From Moniliella sp. 'wahieum' (lineage: Eukaryota; Basidiomycota; Moniliellomycetes; Moniliellales; Moniliellaceae), in the NCBI GenBank assembly GCA_003971905.1, contig RSEE01000090.1, forward strand, positions 62,001 through 126,000: a stretch of DNA of 64,000 nucleotides, read 5' to 3'. Of the stretch, positions 45,372 through 55,177 are shown one piece after another. How positions within the stretch are numbered: the first letter of the stretch is position 1; the number at the start of each line of letters is the position of its first letter. Made by a program: the position numbers and the translations under genes. The notes beneath the pieces are model-generated. The model saw only the letters and a list, made by a program, of their open reading frames with translations. It made no database searches and was not told where the DNA came from.

Positions 45372-47271
45372 ATGTCCCTTCCCTTGGCACGCGCGGTCCG
45401 CTTCCGCTGCGAGCCAGGTGTGCCCTCTCGCTGCTCCAGCGCGACTCGCCTCTGTGGGTCCCCCCAGCTCGCCCAGTACACCCCCATGACAGCCACATTG
45501 GCGGCCACCACTCCCCACGGCACAGCCCGCAGAGCAAGGTAGGCTTTACACCTGCGGTCTCCTCGCCTCTGGGCGTCTGTTCGGTGGGTACTTCCTCGCC
45601 GTCGTTCCCCTGTGTGAACGCCAATGCCGAACGGGAAGCGCGGCTGCGTTCCCAAGGTCTGCACTGTTTGCCTGCGCGTGTTGGTCCGGGGGACAGCGAC
45701 CCGATTCTAGGAGACAATGCGACGACCCAGACGCCCAACAAGGAACCCAGCTACACGTCCAACCATTCGGGGTACCAGACTTACCTCCATACCCAGCCGT
45801 ATCGACTGGACTATGGCGGCGTTCTGCCGCAGTTCCAACTTGCGTACGAGACGTGGGGGCAGCTGAATGAGGCGCGAGACAATGTGGTGCTTCTGCATAC
45901 AGGCTTAAGTGCCAGTTCGCATGCCGCTTCGTCCGAGGCCAATCCTTCGCGGGGCTGGTGGGAGGATTTTTTAGGCCCAGGCAAGGCGGTGGACACGACC
46001 AAGTACTTTGTCATTTGTACTAACGTCCTAGGTGGATGCTATGGAAGTACCGGACCCTCTTCGCCCTACCCTGCGCCAGCTGGCTCAACTGAATCCGGTG
46101 CCTGGGGCACGCGCTTCCCCATCCTCAGTCTGTTCGATATGGTGCGAGCCCAATTTCTCCTCCTCGACTCGTTGGGCATCAAGCAGGTGTACGCCAGTGT
46201 GGGCAGCAGCATGGGTGGGATGCAGAGTATTGCGGCGGCCCACTTGTTTCCTGAGCGGGTAGAACGAGTGGTGAGTATTAGTGGTTGTGCGCGTTCGGGA
46301 CCGGCGAGCGTGGCGCTTCGGTACGCGCAACGAAGTGTGCTTATGGCCGATCCCAATTGGCAACCGGCTTTTACTATGGTCCGGGTCAGATCCCCCCGCA
46401 CACGGGGATGAAGTTGGCGCGGCAAATCGCGACGATTACTTACCGCAGTGGGCCAGAGTGGGAGCAGCGATTTGGACGGCGTCGTCGAAGAGCAGCTACC
46501 CAAAGGGACGTGGCCGCACCCGCCCCTTTGCCTACCCACTCGACCACGCCAGCGACGATGCGGCGCGCTTGGCCGAGCAGGAGGCACCGTTTGAATCGGA
46601 CCGCGTTGTGCCCTGATTTCTTGATTGAGACCTACCTCGACCACCAGGGAGAATCGTTTTGCTTAAAGTACGATGCCAACTCGCTGATCTATGTGAGCAA
46701 GGCAATGGACTTGTTTGACATGAGCGATTATGCGCTGCGCGACCTCGATCGACGAAAAGAGATGCGGCGCAAAATCGAAGAGGGCATGCCATCGGAGCAA
46801 GCGGTAGCAGAGATGCAACGGCAAGCGCAGGAGGAAACGGGGAAGAAGAGCAAGAGCAGGACTTTGCTCTGTCTTCCTCCTCCCCCTCGCGCCACCGTCG
46901 TCAACACATCTCAACCCTCACCTCCCTGCTGCGCATGCGTATGTCCGGCCTTGGCCCGCGGCCTGGCCAACTTGCGCGCCACGCCAACGCTTGTCATTGG
47001 CGTCCAGTCCGACGTGCTCTTCCCCGTTGGCCAGCAACGTGAACTGGCCGAATGTCTCCGCATGATTGGCAACGACAGGGTGAGCTATTACGAGCTGGAC
47101 CCCCCTATGGCCACGATAGTTTCTGTATGTACCTCTTTCTCTCCAGTGGCCATCCCTTACGAGTTGAAACGGCACCTGTCTTGTTGCTCTGGCATGCTCG
47201 TATGCTGACCGTGGGTTTCCAGTCTCGACGTGGCTTCTGTTGGCACGACTGTGCGTGGTTTCTTGGGGTGA
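45372..47271 (+). CDS. Homoserine/serine O-acetyltransferase, MetX alpha/beta-hydrolase family (cys2-like)
   Basis: Transfers acetyl from acetyl-CoA to homoserine or serine for sulphur amino-acid synthesis. The ATG at 45372 ([16 protein letters not shown]) opens an Arg/Ser-rich leader compatible with mitochondrial targeting. Core: [71 protein letters not shown], nucleophile elbow [103 protein letters not shown] (catalytic Asp) and [13 protein letters not shown] (catalytic His), then an intron from about 47125 to 47222 and a short last exon ending at 47269-47271. The SGCARSGP and [14 protein letters not shown] segments resemble the fungal cys2 group annotated as serine O-acetyltransferase more than Met2. 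Register changes occur near 45540, 46370, 46500 and 46880. Confidence 0.83.
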
Positions 47272-47764
47272 GTGCTGGCCGATCGCGCACCCCCGGCTAT
47301 CTGTATACGACCGCCTCTGGGACATTGGATCTACAGTGTAACATGCAATGGATAGTCGCCGGGGCGAAGCGACGGAGATGACTCAAGCTGAATACGTGAG
47401 TGGGGATGGGCGGAAAGCATCCCGACCGTAGAAGTATACCCCAGCCAGCCACCGTCCATAGCCGAGGAGGTGCGCGGAGCCCCGCAGCAGCCCAGCCCCC
47501 AATACTCAGTCCCCTCGGTTGCACCGATCCCAAGACACTGTCGATGCGTGCGCCCCAGCCCCCAACCAGCGACTGATTCGATTACCGTTACCAGTTACCC
47601 CAGTACTCAGCCCCCCACCGGCCCAGCCGCACTCCGGCTGCCGGGTCCTCCTTGCCGTCTCCTCCCGAAATACATCCCCTCTACTTCCCCGCGCTTCTCC
47701 CTGCTTTCCCTCGCCTCCCCCCTCCGTCCCCACTGGCATCTCCGCCGGCACCACAAGCATAAGC
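47272..47764. other. Intergenic / promoter region of acetoacetyl-CoA synthetase
   Basis: GC-rich, with repeated CCCAGC/ACTCAGTCCCC words around 47490-47620. A pyrimidine-rich leader runs to the start at 47765. No gene seen. Confidence 0.5.
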
Positions 47765-50700
47765 ATGAGCACGAGCAACGCCCCCCGCGCAACAGGAGCC
47801 GCGCGCGCCGAGCAAGGTGCGCTGGTGTGGACCCCAAGCCGCTGGCCCAAACGGCACCGGGCGTCTACTCCACTACATCCAGCAGCACCATGGCATCCAT
47901 CTTTCGTCGTACGACGAGTTGTGGCGCTGGTCCGTGGCGCAGCCAGCTCTGTTCTGGGAATGTGTATGGGACCATGTGGGCATTTTGTCGTCGCGGCGCT
48001 GGGACAGTGCTGTGGCGGGAGCTGCGCGTGGCCTGGTCCAGCCTGGGGAGGGCATGACTGACCCGATCGATCCGCGTCCACCGCTCTTCCCCCGCCACGC
48101 TGGTTCAGCGGAAGCGAGCTGAACTTTGCTGAGAATTGCTGCGGTACTGCTCGCCCGGGCAGGCGGGGCGGGACAAGTTGGCGCTGGTATCTGCGAGCGA
48201 GGGCCGTGCTGGGCGACAAGGTGACCAGTGCTTTACCCGTGCCGAGTTGTGGGAGCAAGTGGGCAAAGTGAAGGACGCACTGGACGCAATGGGCGTCCGA
48301 CCGGGCGACCGAGTAGCAAGTTATGCCATCAACATTGCAAGTAACTTGATTGCCTTTCTTGCCGCCTCGGCGCTGGGTGCGATTTGGGTGTCGGCCGCTG
48401 CTGATTTGGCGCCCGACGCGTACTCGACCGTTTGGCCACCGTTCGTCCAAGGTCTTGTTTGCCGTCACGTCGGCGCCGTACGCAGGCAAGGTTCATGACC
48501 ACCTGGCCAAGGTGGACGATGTGGTCAGCCGCCTGGTGGCGCTCCCGCCTGTGCAGGAGGCCCAGCAAGGCCACGGCCTCGAGGACGTTCCGCCCGGCCT
48601 GTGCTGTTCGCCCCAAGACAAATTGCAAACGGTGGTGCTGATGGAAGATGTCGCAGTTCGGTGCCGCTTACTACGTTGGTCCAAGAGCGGGATGGGCGGG
48701 ACGGGGTGCAGTATGCGGGGTGGGACGCGCTTCTGAGCTCGAGTTCGTTTGACCAGCACCACCCGATCCAATTTACGCCTGTCGAGTTCAACTTTCCTTT
48801 GTGGATATTGTTTTCGAGTGGGACGACCGGGGTGCCCAAGGCGATCGTGCACCGGAGTGGAGGGATGCTGTTGCAAGCTGCCAAGGAACACTTGATCCAG
48901 GGCGACCTGAATGAGGACGATGTATTTTTCTACTACACCTCGGTGGGTTGGATGATGTGGAACTGGAGCATCAGCGCACTTCTTTCGGGGGCCACGGTGG
49001 TGCTGTACAATGGGGCACCGTTGTCGCCGGTGGGGGTGCTATGGGACTTGGTCAACCGATGGGGCGTAACTGTGTTTGGTACGTCGGCAGCGTACCTCTC
49101 CTTCCTTGCTGGGAGCGGGTACGTTCCGCGCAAAGTTTATCCCAACCTGAAAGTCCACACTGTCCTCTCCACCGCCAGCCCGCTCCGGGCCGACCTGTAC
49201 CCGTTTATCCAAGACGCGATTGGGGATGTGCTGATTGTGTTGACATCCGTCCTAGGACCGCGCGGACCCTGAGTCACGTGAGTCAGCTTTCATTCCTTCC
49301 GAGCTCGCACCAGTCTTCTGGACGAGTCAGTCGCAGAAGCTTCTTAGTCCAATACGACGTTCAGTGCTCACATTCTGTGGTAGTAGCGAGGCCGACAGAG
49401 TTACATCCTTATCTGCTCATCCCTGAGCTGGCCAAAACTACACCCACAACCATGGGCGCCAACGCTAACACCGATCTCTCGGTCAGCGACACCACAATGG
49501 TGAACAAGCGCGATTACTGGACACCAACCGGTCGCGATCCGCCACCGATTGGCACCGACAACGAGGAACTCATGATGCTTTGCGCCGAAGCGCACCTGTG
49601 GTTCAAGAAGACGAACGACATCGATGTCGTTAAAGAGAAGATCAACAGAGCTATACACGACAGAGCCGAGTGGCTTGGATGGAAGGACGAACCTACGTCT
49701 ATCACGACAAACTGGGTTCGACGGGCTACGAATTTTGTGGTGCAAAACATCCACCAAATGGAAACTCAACCCAACGCAACTTTGGGGGCACCTACAGGCG
49801 CAGCCTCGCGACCCGAGTACGACCTTTACAGATCACTACGCGAGTCTCCCACCAAGAATATCAAGTGGCCTGATCTGAACAAAGACCCGTCCGCCTACAG
49901 CGCTTGGGAAGACGAATTTCTCTTCGCGATAACAGATGCCCACCCCCACGCAAGCGACGTCGTCCAGAATGGTCGCAGCTCCCGCTACTTCACCGAGGAC
50001 CTCGACAGACGCTTGCACAACCTTCTTAGGGAAGCCATGCCGTCAACCCTCTTCCGGACGATCCGCACCCACCACGAAATATCATGCACCCAGGACACGC
50101 TGAACATGCTGCGTCAGCGGTATGGATATACGCCTACCGCAAACAGAGGGCCTCTACTCATTCGCTACTTTTCGGCCGACCAAGGAAACCGATCGGGTCG
50201 AGACTACCTCGACTACATGGAAGAGATCAGTGCAAGCCTGACGCGAGCGGGCATCCCACTTACGGAAGAGCAGGAACGCACTGGGATCCTACTCGGCTTA
50301 CGCGACATGAGCATTCGCCAGCGTGAAGAGCGCTCGAGTCTAGACAAGTTACGGCAGGCCGTGATGGACATACCAGCCGCCACGTATCCCGGTGGAGAAA
50401 GGAAGAGAAACGGAGGCAAGCCGGTCAACGGAGGAACGCCTTGGACTCGACCCGACAGCGGGGGACGACCCACCAGCGGGGGAAAAAACTCCAGCGGGGG
50501 CAAAGCCGGCGACGACAACCTCGCGGACACAAAGACCAAGGGGCAAGACCGCACCAACCAACCCTGGCGCAGCGCGACGTCTAATAAACCTGTTGTCCCT
50601 CCGCGCAACCCAGGCCGAGCCAACGCTCACGTCGCTCAGAGAGCGAGCTCTCCCGAGTCTGAAGTGATTGACGTTGATGCGGGCACAGCTGACTACTAGG

Positions 50701-53700
50701 AACTCGGGGGCGAAATGCGAATCATCCGGGCATTATATGACAGTGGGGCATTCCCATCCATTTGGAAAGACAAATCCGTCTTCACATCCATGACCCCTTG
50801 CGACGACGAGATAGAGGTTGCTAACGGGACACATGTAAAGGCGGAAGGACGAGGCACGGCCACAATCCGTATCCGATGCTTAGGAGGACACCAAATGGAG
50901 ATAAAACTCCCCAACAGCCTATACATGCCCCGTTTCAGCCGAAATCTCGTCAGTGTAGCACACCTGTCGAACACCGGAATCGCATCATACTTCGCCCCAC
51001 ACCAGAAGGGTATCTGGCTTGGTAACCCAGGATCCACCCTACGAAAAGTAACCGGCAGTGACTATCAATTCACGATCTTACACAACCCGCGAACGCCACC
51101 CACACCCCTGCGGGCCATGGCGACCAAACCGATCAAACCGGCCGACCCACCCTCAACCCCAAACTCCCTCGCAGCATCCCTGGCCCTGGACCACGTCTCT
51201 AAAGCCCACAAACGCTGGAACCACGCAGCCATCGACCTCCTCCCCTGGCTTACACGATCGGAAACCGCAGGCCTCCGCGTCACAGCCAAGCATATCTCCC
51301 TCTGTCGTTCAGAGTGGGATTGCCCAACATGCGCGGTGGCACTAGCGACAGCATCGCCCCATCCGAGCCGGGACCGCCTCCGATCCAAAAGACCTTTCGA
51401 GGTCCTCCACGTCGACGTAGTAGACCTCCCCCGGGTAACCGGCATGGGGCACGGATACGCCCTCGTCGCCGTTGATGACTTCACGCGGTACGTCTTCACC
51501 ACAGCGATCCCGACAAAGGGCGCTGCAACGAAGGAACTGCGGAACCTCATATTGCGGGAGCAACGCTACGGCCCGGACAGACTGCTGCGGACTTTGCGCA
51601 CGGACAACGCCCCCGAATTGACAAGCGCACTGCAACCTTTTCTGGACGAGCAAGGCATCACGTCAGAACGGACAATCCCGGGGCAGAGTGCTAGCAACGG
51701 TGTGGCTGAGCGTGCCATCCGAACCATAACGACTCGTGCAAGGCAGTTGCTCTTGGGTACAGGTCTTCCGACGTCGGACTGGTGGGAACACAGCCTCCAC
51801 GCTGCGTGCTTCACCCAAAACCAAATGCCACTCAAAACATCCGGGGAAGACAACAAATCGCGATTTGAGCGATACAAAGGCCACGCATACTCGTTACCGA
51901 TGCAACCCTTTGGCCGCGTTGCATACCTCCATCTGCCCGAGTCACGCCGCGAGCACAAGCTCAGCGCGCGGGCAGAGGAAGGTATGCTGGTAGGATACCA
52001 CCATCAGCGCGGATCAAAGGGATGGCTCTTCGCCACATACCAACCATCCCTGGGTACCTTCACCTACCGCTGGTCGAAACCGTACAAATGGGGCAACGCC
52101 ATCCCCCATCTCCACCCCGACCACTTCCCACCCGACATCTCCAAATCACCTCAAATTAAAATCGACAGTGAAAAAGACGCTAACCCTACTCCGCCAGCCG
52201 CGGCAGCACCCATGCCCCGAACCGCCGCCACACCCCAGACACCCGCTCCCACCACCACCCCCCCTCCGCGCCGCTACCCCCTCCGCCAGCGCACCACCCG
52301 CACCTCCCTCGACCTGCACACACTCCCAATCGCTGACGACCCCACCGACACGACCTACCATGCTCGTGCTGCAGCCGCCACGCCCCACTGCGCCGCACCA
52401 GAGATCGGCATCGCCCGCCCCCTACCTGACACATCCGCCCCCCCGTTTGCCGACACAGTTCAACCTCCCGAATACGCCGCCATGACTGCTCTCAGCGCAC
52501 CCATCCACCCGGACACGGTTCAGCTCACCAAGGATGGCGTACCCCTCGCTCCCAAGACGCTCAAGGGTCTCGAGACTCACCCCTCCTTTGCCATGGTCAA
52601 GCAGGCTATGGCCGACGAGGTGGCCACACTCGCGCGATACGGCACCTACGAGGCTACGTACCCACCACCGGGTGCACAAATCCTCATAGGACTATGGCGC
52701 ATCACCACAAAGACGGACGCCGAGGGCCGGTTCCTGCGCCACCGCGCGCGCTTTGTCGCGGGCGGACACCAACAATCGGCCGAGACTTGGGGCCAGACGT
52801 TCGCACCATCGGTGCGCACACCTGCCATCCTGACCCTCGTCGTGCTGGCCGAGAAGTATAAGTTTGGCCTCTTCTCGGCGGACGTCAATGCAGCGTACCT
52901 GAACGCCCCCCTCGAAGAAGCAGTCTACATCCGCCCACCCCCCTACTTCCCCGAAGCGGGTGGTCGCGTGTGGCGTCTCAAGAAGAGTCTATACGGGCTA
53001 CATCAGAGCGGAGCAAACTGGGCACGATACATCCGGAACCTGCTGCGTGACAAGCTCGGCTTCACGCAAAGCTTGACCGAGCCCTGCTTGTTCGTGCGCG
53101 CTGCACCACCGGGTGAGCAGATCCTCCTGGCGGTCCACACCGACGATCTGCTCCTCGCATGCAAGTCACACCAAAAGTACGAGGAGTTTATGGCCGAGAT
53201 AAACACACACATTGATGTTCGTGGTAACGGTCCCCTTCACTACCACCTGGGATGCCAATACGATCGGATCGGTGGGGAGCTGTACCTGAGCCAACCAAAG
53301 TTCATCGAGGAAGTGGTGGCAAAGCACCACATCAAAGCCCCGTGGATCCGGACTCTCCCACATCCCGTACGGATGATACCGCCCCGTGCCGACCCTGAAC
53401 CCCCATCCCTCCCAGCCTTGCGCAAGGCATATCAGGGGAAGATCGGATCGGGACTGTGGGCTGCACGAATGGGCCGGCCTGACTCCCTCTTCGCTATCAC
53501 GGCCCTCAGCAGAGCCGCTGCCGACCCATCGCAGCAGCATCATCAAGCAGTCGATGACTTCCTTCGCTACCTGTACCATACTCGAGGAAAGGGCCTGAGG
53601 TTGACCCCAACATCAGATGCACCGGCCATTGCGCTGTATACAGATTCCGACTTGGCGGGAGATCCCATCCAGGCACGCTCCACATCTGGATGCCTACTGA

Positions 53701-55105
53701 TGGTGTACGGTGTGCCGGTGTCGTGGCGATCCATTCTTCAGCCGAAGAGCGTTACCAGTACCGCCGCCGCCGAATATACGGCAGGATATGATGGACTGGT
53801 TGACGCCAACTATGTCAAGAACATCATGATCGAGCTTGGGGCCATCGGCGAGGGTACACCCATTCATTGGTATTGCGACAATAAGTCTGTCGTCGATCTC
53901 GCCCACAAATTTGGCAGCACCGGCAAGCTCCGAGAGCTGAAGATCCGGTACCACAATGTACGGCAACACGTGGACTCGGGCGAGGCCATACTTGTACACA
54001 TCCCCGGCGAAAGGAACCCAGCGGACGTCCTCACCAAGCCTCTCGGCCGTCCCGCCCTGACAAGCCATCTTGCTCAACTCCGCGTCGAGGAGATGGATCC
54101 AGTCCACATGACTGGGCCCTCCGGTCAGCGGGGGTGTTGACATCCGTCCTAGGACCGCGCGGACCCTGAGTCACGTGAGTCAGCTTTCATTCCTTCCGAG
54201 CTCGCACCAGTCTTCTGGACGAGTCAGTCGCAGAAGCTTCTTAGTCCAATACGACGTTCAGTGCTCACATTCTGTGGTAGTAGCGACGAGGCCGACAGAT
54301 TGGTTCGATTTCCGGTGGGACGGACCTGTGTGGGGCGTTGGGCGGGCACTGTACGGCGCTGCCAGTGTACGCGGGGGAAGTGCAGTGCCGCGCATTGGGC
54401 ATGCACGTCGAAGTGGACGATGGAGCGGGAGGGAGCTTGCCGCCGGAGACCGAGGGCGACTTGGTTTGTCGTACCTTCTTTCCCTCGCAGCCGCTGGGAT
54501 TTTGGAACCAGCCATGGCAACGGTACTTTGATGCGTACTATGCTCAGACGCCCGGCAGCTGGCACCACGGCGACTTTATCTTGCTTACGTGCCATGGGGG
54601 CTTGGTCATGCGGGGCCGGTCGGATGGCGTGTTGAATCCGAGCGGGATCCGGTTTGGATCGTCGGACTTGTACGAGGTGATCGAGGCGGTACAGGGTTGG
54701 TAGCGGCGATCCAGGATTCGGTGGCGGTGGAGTAACGTGTGCCAGCGGCGGACGATGAGGTGGTGTGTGTTGGTGGAGGTGGATGGGGCGGTGGTGAAGG
54801 ACGAAGCGACATGGCGCAAGTTGGTGCACGAAGTGAAAGAGTTGATTCGAGCGCGGCGCAGTGCGCGCCACGTGCCCCGGTTCGTTGTGCGCCTGAGCGA
54901 GGGCGGGGTGTGCAAGACGTTGAATGGCAAGAAGATCGAGGTGCCAATCAAGAAGATCCTTAATGGCCAGCCAATCAGCATTGTTAGTCCAGCGACGCTG
55001 CAGAACCCAGAAGCGCTGCCGCAGTATGCTGTCATTGCCCAGCGCTTGCAGCATGCGCTGCGGGCAAAGGCACACCTGAAAAGGGCAAGGAAGAAATGCG
55101 ACTAG
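47765..55105 (+). CDS. AACS: Acetoacetyl-CoA synthetase, interrupted by a copia element
   Basis: Adenylate-forming enzyme that activates acetoacetate to acetoacetyl-CoA in the cytosol. The ATG at 47765 begins MSTSNAPRATGAARAEQGAL and VWTP. Then HYIQQHHGIHLSSYDELWRW, SVAQPALFWECVWDHVGIL, GSELNFAEN, GVRPGDRVASYAINIASNLI, ALGAIWVSAAADL, LFAVTSAPYAGKVHDHLAKV. The ATP-binding loop is LFSSGTTGVPKAIVHRSGG (about 48810-48865), then SVGWMMWNWSISALLSGATV and LSTASPLRADLY. The frame is interrupted at 49237 in ...GDVLI and resumes at 54303 with GSISGGTDLCGALGG, QCRALGMHVEV, GDLVCRTFFPSQPLGFW, GLVMRGRSDGVLNPSGIRFG, and the catalytic-lysine region CKTLNGKKIEVPIKKILNG; stop at 55103-55105. The two sides line up exactly across the insertion. 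Extra register changes occur near 47840, 48150, 48440 and 54700. With the element present this allele should give no full-length enzyme. Confidence 0.88.
49233..49237. repeat. Target-site duplication, left copy
   Basis: GATTG immediately before the 5' LTR; the matching copy is at 54298-54302. It derives from the acetoacetyl-CoA synthetase coding sequence. Confidence 0.9.
49238..49397 (+). repeat. 5' LTR of the copia element
   Basis: 160 bp, starts TGTTGACATCC and ends GGCCGACA. It includes the composite TGAGTCACGTGAGTCA near its start. Confidence 0.93.
49270..49285. promoter_or_regulatory. Overlapping bZIP/bHLH sites in the LTR
   Basis: TGAGTCA (49270-49276), CACGTG (49275-49280) and TGAGTCA (49279-49285) overlap. 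TGAGTCA is the Gcn4/AP-1 type site and CACGTG an E-box. The 3' LTR carries the same block. Role in element transcription is inferred. Confidence 0.5.
49452..50699 (+). CDS. copia gag-like protein
   Basis: About 415 residues starting MGANANTDLSVSDTTMVNKR. The central part (YDLYRSLRESPTKNIKWPDL through RQREERSSLDKLRQ) has the helical layout of copia Gag proteins. The C-terminal 100 residues are Gly/Lys/Arg-rich and probably bind nucleic acid. It is followed closely by pol in the same register. Confidence 0.8.
   Translation: MGANANTDLSVSDTTMVNKRDYWTPTGRDPPPIGTDNEELMMLCAEAHLWFKKTNDIDVVKEKINRAIHDRAEWLGWKDEPTSITTNWVRRATNFVVQNIHQMETQPNATLGAPTGAASRPEYDLYRSLRESPTKNIKWPDLNKDPSAYSAWEDEFLFAITDAHPHASDVVQNGRSSRYFTEDLDRRLHNLLREAMPSTLFRTIRTHHEISCTQDTLNMLRQRYGYTPTANRGPLLIRYFSADQGNRSGRDYLDYMEEISASLTRAGIPLTEEQERTGILLGLRDMSIRQREERSSLDKLRQAVMDIPAATYPGGERKRNGGKPVNGGTPWTRPDSGGRPTSGGKNSSGGKAGDDNLADTKTKGQDRTNQPWRSATSNKPVVPPRNPGRANAHVAQRASSPESEVIDVDAGTADY
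50715..54140 (+). CDS. copia pol polyprotein (protease, integrase, reverse transcriptase, RNase H)
   Basis: About 1141 residues. Protease motif LYDSGAF near the start. Integrase His/Cys zinc region about 51210-51340 and catalytic core with VDVVDL, RTDNAPEL and NGVAERAIRT (51410-51725), then a GKGWLFATYQPS-like GKGY-type domain and a Pro-rich linker. Reverse transcriptase from about 52560 with ARFVAGGHQQ, ADVNAAYLNAPLEEAVYI and HTDDLLLA (53137). RNase H with YTDSDLAGD, AAAEYTAGYDG and YCDNKSVVDLA (53637-53905). The frame ends just inside the 3' LTR. gag and pol share one register with a stop codon between them, an arrangement known from some copia elements (for example Candida Tca2) that express Pol by stop-codon read-through. 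Confidence 0.93.
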   Translation: MRIIRALYDSGAFPSIWKDKSVFTSMTPCDDEIEVANGTHVKAEGRGTATIRIRCLGGHQMEIKLPNSLYMPRFSRNLVSVAHLSNTGIASYFAPHQKGIWLGNPGSTLRKVTGSDYQFTILHNPRTPPTPLRAMATKPIKPADPPSTPNSLAASLALDHVSKAHKRWNHAAIDLLPWLTRSETAGLRVTAKHISLCRSEWDCPTCAVALATASPHPSRDRLRSKRPFEVLHVDVVDLPRVTGMGHGYALVAVDDFTRYVFTTAIPTKGAATKELRNLILREQRYGPDRLLRTLRTDNAPELTSALQPFLDEQGITSERTIPGQSASNGVAERAIRTITTRARQLLLGTGLPTSDWWEHSLHAACFTQNQMPLKTSGEDNKSRFERYKGHAYSLPMQPFGRVAYLHLPESRREHKLSARAEEGMLVGYHHQRGSKGWLFATYQPSLGTFTYRWSKPYKWGNAIPHLHPDHFPPDISKSPQIKIDSEKDANPTPPAAAAPMPRTAATPQTPAPTTTPPPRRYPLRQRTTRTSLDLHTLPIADDPTDTTYHARAAAATPHCAAPEIGIARPLPDTSAPPFADTVQPPEYAAMTALSAPIHPDTVQLTKDGVPLAPKTLKGLETHPSFAMVKQAMADEVATLARYGTYEATYPPPGAQILIGLWRITTKTDAEGRFLRHRARFVAGGHQQSAETWGQTFAPSVRTPAILTLVVLAEKYKFGLFSADVNAAYLNAPLEEAVYIRPPPYFPEAGGRVWRLKKSLYGLHQSGANWARYIRNLLRDKLGFTQSLTEPCLFVRAAPPGEQILLAVHTDDLLLACKSHQKYEEFMAEINTHIDVRGNGPLHYHLGCQYDRIGGELYLSQPKFIEEVVAKHHIKAPWIRTLPHPVRMIPPRADPEPPSLPALRKAYQGKIGSGLWAARMGRPDSLFAITALSRAAADPSQQHHQAVDDFLRYLYHTRGKGLRLTPTSDAPAIALYTDSDLAGDPIQARSTSGCLLMVYGVPVSWRSILQPKSVTSTAAAEYTAGYDGLVDANYVKNIMIELGAIGEGTPIHWYCDNKSVVDLAHKFGSTGKLRELKIRYHNVRQHVDSGEAILVHIPGERNPADVLTKPLGRPALTSHLAQLRVEEMDPVHMTGPSGQRGC
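54135..54297 (+). repeat. 3' LTR of the copia element
   Basis: 163 bp, nearly identical to the 5' LTR, followed by GATTG (54298-54302), the second copy of the target duplication. Confidence 0.93.
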
Positions 55106-55177
55106 GAGCACGTATCAAGATTGTGAAGAGGGATACATGTAGGAGGGATCCATGAGAAAGGGAAGGGGAAGACGCAT

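Larger units (their letters stand above)
49238..54297 (+). mobile_element. Ty1/copia LTR retrotransposon, looks whole
   Basis: A 5060-bp element in the same orientation as the host gene. It has direct LTRs of 160 and 163 bp with TG...CA ends, 5-bp target duplication GATTG on both sides, a purine tract (TCAGCGGGGG) just before the 3' LTR, and gag and pol regions in the copia order (protease-integrase-RT-RNase H). LTRs are identical apart from one 3-nt length difference, so the insertion is recent. No breaks were noticed in the coding parts. Confidence 0.95.
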
